10,994 bases of DNA. Origin: Dehalococcoidia bacterium. Lineage in GTDB: Bacteria; Chloroflexota; Dehalococcoidia; GIF9; AB-539-J10. The stretch is from the NCBI GenBank assembly GCA_030603265.1, contig JAUVYD010000022.1:1-10994 (forward strand), written 5' to 3'. Made by a program: the position numbers and the translations under genes. The notes beneath the pieces were generated by a model. It did not search any database. It was not told where the DNA came from and saw nothing but the letters and a program-made list of their open reading frames with translations. Below are positions 6,351-10,994 of this stretch, piece by piece (positions within the stretch are counted from its first letter, which is position 1; the number at the start of each line of letters is the position of its first letter).

Positions 6351-7544
6351 CTACGTGGTGTAGGAAGCGTTAATGCTAACATACTCCGCAGAGAGGTCGC
6401 AGCCCCACGCAGTCGCGGCCGCAGACCCGAGATGAAGCTCGACCAGCACCTCGACCGTGGTGGATTTCATCGACTCTCGCAGGTCGGTCTCACTGAATGG
6501 CAAAGGCATGCCACGGGACATCACCGGGACACCATTGAGGGACAGGCTTACTCGACGAGGGTCGATTGCCGCTTCGCTCCGTCCCACGGCGCAGACTATC
6601 CTGCCCCAGTTGGGGTCCGCTCCGTGAATCGCGGCCTTCACGAGTGGTGAGCTTGCCACTGTCCGGGCCGCCATCCGTGCGTCAGCGATGCTCCGGGCTC
6701 CGGCAACAACCACTTCGATGAGTTTGCTGGCACCCTCGCCATCCGCGGCGATGGCTTTCGCCATGTGCTCACAGACGAACGCAAGTGCCTCCTCGAACGA
6801 GTGTCCGGTCTTCTCATCTATCAGCTCGTTTCCGGCCACACCGTTGGCAAGTACGAATACCGTGTCGCTGGGGCTCGTGTCTCCGTCAACGGATACCATG
6901 TTCAGGGTTTTGTCGACGCTGCGGGCAAGAGCTGCCTGTAGAAACACGGGGTCAACGCAGGCGTCAGTGGTGACGAAGCAGAGCATGGTTCCCATGTTCG
7001 GGTGAATCATCCCCGAGCCCTTGGCTGCAGCGCCGATGACCACCCGCCCGTGTGGGGTATCAACCGCGACGGCAATCTCTTTGGGCCTCGTGTCGGTTGT
7101 CATGATGGCGCGGGCAAAGGAATGGCCGTTTGCTTCGTGGAGTGCGATTCTGCCGAGGCCGGCCTCGACGCGGTCCAGAGGTATGAATGTCCCAATCACG
7201 CCTGTGCTCGCAACGAGGACGTCGTCATCGTTAAGCCCCAGTCTTGCAGCGGCCATGGCGGCCATTGACTCTGCGTCCCGGAGTCCGCGTTCGCCTGTGC
7301 AGGCATTGGCGCATCCGGAATTGACTACGACAGCGCCGGCGTTTCTCCGCGCCACGCGGCGCTCCGATACCTGAACCGGCGCTGACCGGATGGCGTTCCT
7401 GGTGAACACCCCCGCAGCTACGGCCGGCACCGCAGACGCAAGGAGGCCGAGGTCGCACTTGCCGGGGTACTTGATGCCCGCAGCAGCGGTTCCGGCTGTG
7501 AATCCGCCGGGCGAAGTGATCTGCCCATCGTCAATCGTGAACAT
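6351..7544 (-). CDS. argJ: Bifunctional ornithine acetyltransferase / N-acetylglutamate synthase
   Basis: Moves the acetyl group from N-acetylornithine to glutamate, recycling acetate in the cyclic pathway; some members also use acetyl-CoA to make N-acetylglutamate. 397 residues, full length. Family landmarks are NSGCANACTG at 75-84, the oxyanion-hole segment STGVIG at 113-118 (T114, G115), and the self-cleavage region GMIHPNMGTML at 178-188. T186 there should be the nucleophile that becomes the new N-terminus of the beta chain. It is preceded by G185 rather than the common alanine. HGADPNWGRI is at 307-316, and the C-terminus AWGCDLS...INASYTT is typical. ATG 7544 has AGGAG (7554-7558) at 9-nt spacing. 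It is the first gene of the operon, divergent from korA; argC, often found upstream, is not there. Whether it is mono- or bifunctional cannot be read from sequence alone. Confidence 0.96.
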   Translation of the reverse strand: MFTIDDGQITSPGGFTAGTAAAGIKYPGKCDLGLLASAVPAVAAGVFTRNAIRSAPVQVSERRVARRNAGAVVVNSGCANACTGERGLRDAESMAAMAAARLGLNDDDVLVASTGVIGTFIPLDRVEAGLGRIALHEANGHSFARAIMTTDTRPKEIAVAVDTPHGRVVIGAAAKGSGMIHPNMGTMLCFVTTDACVDPVFLQAALARSVDKTLNMVSVDGDTSPSDTVFVLANGVAGNELIDEKTGHSFEEALAFVCEHMAKAIAADGEGASKLIEVVVAGARSIADARMAARTVASSPLVKAAIHGADPNWGRIVCAVGRSEAAIDPRRVSLSLNGVPVMSRGMPLPFSETDLRESMKSTTVEVLVELHLGSAAATAWGCDLSAEYVSINASYTT

Positions 7545-7553
7545 GTACTGCAG

Positions 7554-7558
7554 CTCCT
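7554..7558 (-). promoter_or_regulatory. Ribosome-binding site of argJ
   Basis: AGGAG on the minus strand, 9 nt before the argJ ATG at 7544. With the promoter at 7569-7597 it lies inside a very short leader of about 18 nt. Confidence 0.6.
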
Positions 7559-7561
7559 GCT

Positions 7562-7598
7562 CTGCGACATTGTAACCGATGCGGCGCAGCCTGCGACA
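7562..7598. repeat. Direct repeat CTGCGACA (two copies) with an inverted half-site at 7642-7647
   Basis: CTGCGACA occurs at 7562-7569 and again at 7591-7598, 29 bp apart. The inverse GTCGCA of the core TGCGAC lies at 7642-7647. The first copy covers the expected argJ start point, the second the -35 of the argJ promoter, and the inverted copy sits just upstream of the korA -10. This arrangement fits binding sites of one regulator acting on both operons, but the repeats are short and could be chance in GC-rich DNA. Confidence 0.3.
7569..7597 (-). promoter_or_regulatory. Probable promoter of the arginine operon
   Basis: On the minus strand TACAAT (7569-7574, 5 of 6 to the -10) is preceded by 17 nt and GTCGCA (7592-7597, 3 of 6 to the -35). 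Transcription would start near 7562, leaving about 18 nt before the argJ ATG. That is too short for a T-box, riboswitch or leader-peptide attenuator. The weak -35 suggests help from an activator or control by a repressor. Confidence 0.5.
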
Positions 7599-7652
7599 GG
7601 GGATGCACGTGGCGCGTGGTCTCTCTCCTCAGCGCAGCGCAGTCGCATGGTC

Positions 7653-7658
7653 TATAAT
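7653..7658 (+). promoter_or_regulatory. -10 element of the korABC promoter
   Basis: A perfect TATAAT. No recognisable -35 lies 16-19 nt upstream and there is no TG for an extended -10. Transcription would begin near 7664, giving a leader of about 64 nt before the korA ATG at 7728. The element argues against the longer in-frame korA start at 7647, which lies upstream of the expected transcription start. Confidence 0.55.
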
Positions 7659-7715
7659 GGGGCATTCACGGCGGGCCGCATTGGAAGGCAGCTGCTCGGG
7701 TGGTCACGCCGACTT

Positions 7716-7720
7716 GGGAG
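7716..7720 (+). promoter_or_regulatory. Ribosome-binding site that fixes the korA start
   Basis: GGGAG ends 7 nt before the ATG at 7728. The next in-frame upstream candidate start at 7647 has no comparable site and precedes the transcript start. Confidence 0.65.
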
Positions 7721-7727
7721 AACCTTC

Positions 7728-8870
7728 ATGGCTTGGCGCACGGTTTCGAGTACTCTGCCCCCCGGCCGCATCTATCTGTCCGGGGCCGATGCCATCGTGG
7801 AGGGCGCAGTTGCCGCTCGATGCGGCTTCTTCGCCGGCTACCCCATCACACCCACAACAGAAGTGCTCGAGCGTATAGCGGTTCGCTTCCCCGAGGAGGG
7901 AGCCGCCTTCATGCAGATGGAGGATGAGATTGCCTCTGTCTGTTCGTGCATCGGTGCGTCCTGGGCTGGAGTCAAGGCAATGACTGTTACCTCAGGGCCG
8001 GGCTTCAGCCTGATGCAGGAGGGCATCGGGCACGCCATAATGACGGAGGCTCCGCTGGTGGTCGTGGATGGGCAGCGCGCCGGTCCAAGCACAGGCCAGG
8101 TGACGGTCGGGGCAGGCGACGTGATGCAGGCGCGCTGGGGCACCCATGGCGGCATCCCGACCATCGCGCTCGCGCCGTGGTCGGTTCAAGAGCTGTACGA
8201 TGGCACTATCAGGGCTTTCAATCTTGCCGAGCAATACAGGCTGCCGGTGCTCTTCATGGCCGAGGCGGCGACCACGCATCTGAACGAGCCCCTTGAGATA
8301 CCTTCGGAGGTACAGCTATTCGAGCGCGACAAGAACCCGGGGCAGCCGCCGTTCGGGACTGAATCGCCGGACGGCGTGCCGCCTATGCCCAGCTTTGGCG
8401 AAGGGGAGAAACTGCTGGTTACCGCTTCAACCCACAATTCCTGGGGATTCCGGCGCACTGCTGACCCGGCCACCGAGAGGATACTCACCAGTCGTCTTTT
8501 CAACAAGGTAATGATGCACGTGTCCGACATTGCCGAAGTGGAGGAATACTATCTGGACGACGCGGAGCTGGCAGTGGTCGCCTACGGCTTCACCGCACGG
8601 AGTGCACTGGCGGCTGTGGAGCAGCTACGGCAAGAGGGCCAGAAGGTTGGGCTACTGAGATTGAAGACACTCTGGCCGTTTCCCGCCGAGGATGTCGCGA
8701 GAATTGGGGAGAGGGTGAAGACGATAGTCGTGCCCGAGATGAATCTGGGGCAACTCGTTCACGTGGTCTCAGCCAGTACTCGATGCAGAGTAGTTGCCTA
8801 CAACCAGATGGACGGAACGGTAATCTATCCTTCAGCCATTACTGAGTCGATAAGGAACGCTTGCTCATGA
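7728..8870 (+). CDS. korA: 2-oxoacid:ferredoxin oxidoreductase, alpha subunit (probably 2-oxoglutarate type)
   Basis: Alpha subunit of a CoA-dependent 2-oxoacid:ferredoxin oxidoreductase, which interconverts a 2-oxoacid plus CoA with acyl-CoA, CO2 and reduced ferredoxin; cytosolic. From ATG 7728 it has 380 residues. Domain I (about 14-190) has AGYPITPTTE at 36-45, QMEDEIAS at 63-70, TSGPGFSLMQEG at 88-99 and RAGPSTGQ at 117-124, all typical of the pyrimidine-side TPP half. Domain II (about 225-375) includes VVAYGFTARSA at 283-293, RLKTLWPFP at 311-319 and VPEMNLGQL at 335-343. The linker has DGVPPMP as in KorA proteins. The usual THDE segment after it reads THNSWGF. The frame is open back to 7647, but the perfect -10 at 7653-7658 and the GGGAG before 7728 favour the shorter start. 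It overlaps korB by 4 nt (ATGA). 2-oxoglutarate is the best guess; other 2-oxoacids are possible. Confidence 0.88.
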   Translation: MAWRTVSSTLPPGRIYLSGADAIVEGAVAARCGFFAGYPITPTTEVLERIAVRFPEEGAAFMQMEDEIASVCSCIGASWAGVKAMTVTSGPGFSLMQEGIGHAIMTEAPLVVVDGQRAGPSTGQVTVGAGDVMQARWGTHGGIPTIALAPWSVQELYDGTIRAFNLAEQYRLPVLFMAEAATTHLNEPLEIPSEVQLFERDKNPGQPPFGTESPDGVPPMPSFGEGEKLLVTASTHNSWGFRRTADPATERILTSRLFNKVMMHVSDIAEVEEYYLDDAELAVVAYGFTARSALAAVEQLRQEGQKVGLLRLKTLWPFPAEDVARIGERVKTIVVPEMNLGQLVHVVSASTRCRVVAYNQMDGTVIYPSAITESIRNACS

Positions 8871-9625
8871 GCGCAGGCTGGCGGAAATACCTGCGCCCCG
8901 GTGTCACGCTGCCGTTCTGCCCTGGCTGCGGTCACCGTCTTCTCTTGAAGCACATTCTTGTGGCGGTGGATGAGTTGGGACTTGACTTCGACCAGATGCT
9001 CTTCGTATCCGGCATCGGATGCGGGGGATGGATCCCCAGTCCGTGCTTCAATTCCGATACGCTCCACTGCCTGCATGGCAGGGCTGTGCCATTTGCTATC
9101 GGGGCGAAGCGGGCCAATCCGAAGCTTACGACGGTTGTGGTGAGCGGCGATGGTGACCTCGTCGACATCGGTGGAAACCATCTCATCCATGCCGCCCGCC
9201 GGGATGAGGACATAACGGTCATATGCGCCAACAACATGAACTACGGTATGACCGGTGGCCAGGTCTGCTCGACGACACCGCTGGGCGCCACCACACATAC
9301 GACGCCGCGGGGCAATACCACTCGTCCGTTTGACCTTTGTGCGCTTGTGCGAGGCGCAGGCGGCAAGTACGCAGCCCGGTATCTGGTAACTCAGGGGGAT
9401 GCGCTGGTGGCGGCCATCAAGCGGGCGATACAGATGCCCGGATTCACGTTCGTGGAGGCGCTGTCGCCGTGCCCGACCCAGTTCGGGAGGCAGAATCGTA
9501 TGGACAGCATCAAAGAAGCCTACCGGTATACGGAGGCCATGACGTTGCCGCGCGAGCTGGCGTCCTCCCGGGAAGCGCGTGACACGGTGGGGCTATTGCT
9601 TACCGGCGAGTTTGAGAATGACTGA
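8867..9625 (+). CDS. korB: 2-oxoacid:ferredoxin oxidoreductase, beta subunit (TPP and 4Fe-4S)
   Basis: TPP-binding beta subunit of the same complex, 252 residues. C18 and C21 in CPGCGH, C51 in SGIGC and C201 in SPCP occupy the positions of the four ligands of the single proximal 4Fe-4S cluster. The TPP/Mg motif runs from GDGD at 93-96 to NN at 121-122, followed by YGMTGGQ at 125-131. HGRAVPFAIGAKRANP (69-84) and PLGATTHTTPRGN (137-149) resemble 2-oxoglutarate enzymes. The ATG at 8867 shares bases with the korA TGA (ATGA), indicating coupled translation. AAGGA lies at 8852-8856. A TTG at 8861 is in frame but less likely. Subunit type is certain; substrate is inferred. Confidence 0.9.
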   Translation: MSAGWRKYLRPGVTLPFCPGCGHRLLLKHILVAVDELGLDFDQMLFVSGIGCGGWIPSPCFNSDTLHCLHGRAVPFAIGAKRANPKLTTVVVSGDGDLVDIGGNHLIHAARRDEDITVICANNMNYGMTGGQVCSTTPLGATTHTTPRGNTTRPFDLCALVRGAGGKYAARYLVTQGDALVAAIKRAIQMPGFTFVEALSPCPTQFGRQNRMDSIKEAYRYTEAMTLPRELASSREARDTVGLLLTGEFEND

Positions 9626-10172
9626 AAGCAAGCAAATCCTGTTGTGTGGGGTGGGTGGTCAGGGAATCGTCACGGCTGGCGGGCTGCTTGGCTCCGCCGC
9701 ATTCGCCGAGGGTCGGCATGTTTCCGGCACCAGCTCATACGGTGCAGCCGCGCGCGGGGGCGAATGCAGGGCGGAAGTCGTCATATCAGCCTTACCTGTC
9801 GCGTTCCCGTTCGTGACCACCGCAGACCTCCTTGTCGCCCTCTCGCAATCAGCGTATGACAGATATCTCGGGTGGACGGCCGAATCATCCGGCGTTGTCT
9901 TCTACGACACACTTCTTGTATCGCCTGCGGTTACGGCAACCCAGCGGCACATCGGCATCTCCGCAACGCAGTCGACCGAGGAGGTCCTGGGCTCCAGGCT
10001 CGGTGCGAACATCGTGATGCTTGCCGCTGTTGTCGAGGCCAGCGGCCCTGTCGGCAAGGACTCGCTTGTCAAGGTGATTTCGGAGCGTTCGCCGGACCGC
10101 TTTCGCGATCGCAATCTACGCGCCGCTAAGCTAGGATTCTCACTTGGCAGTCAGGTCCCTGGAGACTGCTAG
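9618..10172 (+). CDS. korC: 2-oxoacid:ferredoxin oxidoreductase, gamma subunit
   Basis: Gamma (domain III) subunit, which contributes to CoA handling and complex assembly, 184 residues, normal for the family. GVGGQGIVTAG at 11-21 is the hallmark Gly-rich loop. SSYGAAARGGECRAEVVIS (39-57) is the second family signature. ATG 9618 overlaps the end of korB by 8 nt. A GTG 39 nt upstream is in frame, but would lie deep in korB and add residues the family lacks. No gene for the ferredoxin-like delta subunit (domain V) lies before korA or after korC, so the complex is the three-part form, or delta is encoded elsewhere. Confidence 0.9.
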   Translation: MTESKQILLCGVGGQGIVTAGGLLGSAAFAEGRHVSGTSSYGAAARGGECRAEVVISALPVAFPFVTTADLLVALSQSAYDRYLGWTAESSGVVFYDTLLVSPAVTATQRHIGISATQSTEEVLGSRLGANIVMLAAVVEASGPVGKDSLVKVISERSPDRFRDRNLRAAKLGFSLGSQVPGDC

Positions 10173-10183
10173 GTAGTTCCACG

Positions 10184-10200
10184 GCACCACTGTGCGGTGC
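10184..10200 (+). repeat. Small inverted repeat between korC and yebC
   Basis: GCACC (10184-10188) and GGTGC (10196-10200) flank a 7-nt spacer. The hairpin ends where the yebC -10 begins and has no T-run after it, so it is not a standard intrinsic terminator. It could be an operator, a weak pause site, or chance. Confidence 0.25.
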
Positions 10201-10206
10201 TAGAAT
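10198..10206 (+). promoter_or_regulatory. Extended -10 promoter of yebC
   Basis: TGC directly followed by TAGAAT (10201-10206) fits the TGnTATAAT extended -10 with one mismatch; no good -35 is seen, as is usual for this class. The start would be near 10213, leaving a leader of about 13 nt that contains the ribosome-binding site AGGG (10216-10219), 6 nt before the ATG. yebC may also be reached by read-through from korABC. Confidence 0.5.
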
Positions 10207-10225
10207 CTCGATATGAGGGAAGAGC

Positions 10226-10975
10226 ATGTCAGGACATTCTAAGTGGTCGACGATAAAGCGACAGAAAGGTGTTGCGGATGCTCGCCGCGGGCAGGTGTTC
10301 ACGAAGATAGCGCGCGAGATTATGGTAGCCGTTCGGCAGGGAGGACCCAGCCTGGATGCCAACTACCAGCTCCGCCTCGCAATTCAGAAGGCGAAGGACA
10401 ACAACATGCCTTTAGAGAACGTTGACCGCGCCATCAAGCGGGCTACGGGTGGCGGCGACGCGGCGAGCCTCGTCGAGTTCAAACTTGAGGGCTACGGGCC
10501 CAACGGGGTTGCTGTGCTGGTGGAGGCGTTGAGTGACAACCGGAACCGCACGGTTCAGGAGGTCAGAAGCAGACTGGTGCGACACGGGGGCAGCCTTGGC
10601 GAGACCGGCTGCGTCGCGTGGATGTTTGATACGTTTGGCCTCATTTCAATCGAGACGGACGAGGGAAACGCGGACGAGGTGGCGCTGCAGGCCATCGATG
10701 CCGGTGCGGACGATGTGAAGACCGATGGCGGCTATGTTGAAGTGTATACCGACCCATCCAAGATGGAGGAAGTCAGGAAGGTGCTTGAGCAGGACTTCCG
10801 CGTGGTGTCGGCGGAGGTCTCCTTGATTCCCAAGATGCCGGTCATGTTAGAAGAGTCGAAGGCGCTGCAGATACTCCACTTCATTGACCAGATTGAGCAA
10901 CTTGACGACGTACAGCGTGTGTACTCGAACGCTGACTTCCCGGACTCCGCTCTGGAGAAAATGGGGCAGGCATAA
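10226..10975 (+). CDS. yebC: YebC/PmpR family protein (TACO1-like)
   Basis: Member of the widespread YebC family, first annotated as transcription regulators. Work on the family now also ties it to translation, including relief of ribosome stalling at proline runs and, for mitochondrial TACO1, translation activation. 249 residues, matching the usual length of about 245. The N-terminal MSGHSKW (1-7) and the helical segment ARRGQVFTKIAREI (19-32) are diagnostic. AIQKAKDNNMP (52-62) and EGYGPNGVA (88-96) follow, with an acidic alpha/beta middle domain (about 80-240, split). The start has AGGG 6 nt upstream. Four nt after its TAA a probable ruvC begins, the common yebC-ruvC arrangement. Identification is firm; which cellular role dominates cannot be read here. 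Confidence 0.95.
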   Translation: MSGHSKWSTIKRQKGVADARRGQVFTKIAREIMVAVRQGGPSLDANYQLRLAIQKAKDNNMPLENVDRAIKRATGGGDAASLVEFKLEGYGPNGVAVLVEALSDNRNRTVQEVRSRLVRHGGSLGETGCVAWMFDTFGLISIETDEGNADEVALQAIDAGADDVKTDGGYVEVYTDPSKMEEVRKVLEQDFRVVSAEVSLIPKMPVMLEESKALQILHFIDQIEQLDDVQRVYSNADFPDSALEKMGQA

Positions 10976-10979
10976 CGGG

Positions 10980-10994
10980 ATGCGCGTCCTCGGC
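10980..10994 (+). CDS. ruvC: Probable start of ruvC (Holliday junction resolvase), cut by window edge
   Basis: An ATG 4 nt after the yebC stop opens MRVLG, the usual first residues of RuvC (whose next residues would be IDPG). RuvC is the endonuclease that resolves Holliday junctions with RuvAB. Only five codons are visible, so the call rests on these residues plus the well-known yebC-ruvC gene order. A clear ribosome-binding site is not seen, so coupling to yebC is likely. Confidence 0.65.

Noticed and set aside
7545..7568. T-box, riboswitch or attenuator before argJ
   Set aside because: The predicted leader is only about 18 nt long, with no room for a structured RNA, and no specifier or antiterminator elements are seen.
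7647..7727. 27-codon N-terminal extension of korA
   Set aside because: It begins upstream of a perfect TATAAT and the expected transcript start, has no ribosome-binding site, and adds basic residues unlike KorA. GGGAG before 7728 supports the shorter protein.
1..10994. Mobile elements, CRISPR arrays, defence islands, tRNA or rRNA genes
   Set aside because: Nearly all the sequence is accounted for by conserved housekeeping genes; no spaced repeat arrays, transposase motifs or RNA gene patterns were seen.

Overview
The window is GC-rich bacterial chromosome (roughly 60% by eye), densely packed with complete housekeeping and metabolic genes. I see no mobile elements, CRISPR arrays or tRNA/rRNA genes. 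The gene set (rpmB divergent from a FakA/YloV gene, cyclic arginine pathway with ArgJ, three-gene 2-oxoacid:ferredoxin oxidoreductase, yebC followed by a ruvC start) points to an anaerobic or facultative bacterium. The style of ArgB and of the ArgH N-terminus resembles, from memory, Chloroflexota of the Dehalococcoidia type. That assignment is an inference and was not checked by a search.

Layout. (1) Positions 1-1478, minus strand: a FakA-type fatty acid kinase gene running off the left edge. (2) 1479-1562: an 84-bp spacer with two back-to-back promoters. (3) 1563-1751, plus strand: rpmB (ribosomal protein L28). (4) 1796-7544, minus strand: a compact arginine operon transcribed argJ-argB-argD-argG-argH with junctions of 12, -14, 10 and 2 nt. 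(5) 7545-7727: a divergent control region with a promoter in each direction and repeated TGCGAC half-sites. (6) 7728-10172, plus strand: korA-korB-korC with 4-nt and 8-nt overlaps. (7) 10226-10975: yebC with its own probable extended -10 promoter. (8) 10980 to the right edge: the first five codons of what looks like ruvC.

How the genes work together. ArgJ, ArgB, ArgD, ArgG and ArgH cover most of glutamate-to-arginine synthesis by the acetyl-recycling route. argC and argF are absent from the operon and must be encoded elsewhere if the pathway is complete. The divergent KorABC complex links succinyl-CoA, CO2 and reduced ferredoxin with 2-oxoglutarate, the precursor of glutamate and so of arginine. 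The shared control region therefore may join carbon supply to arginine synthesis; this is inference. The left and right ends carry lipid, translation and DNA-repair functions with no evident link to arginine.

I did not find a clearly new biological system. The points most worth checking are the short ArgB without a regulatory N-terminal helix in a cyclic pathway, the loss of the WGGRF motif in ArgH, the overlapping fakA/rpmB promoters, the repeated half-sites between argJ and korA, and the missing ferredoxin-like Kor subunit.
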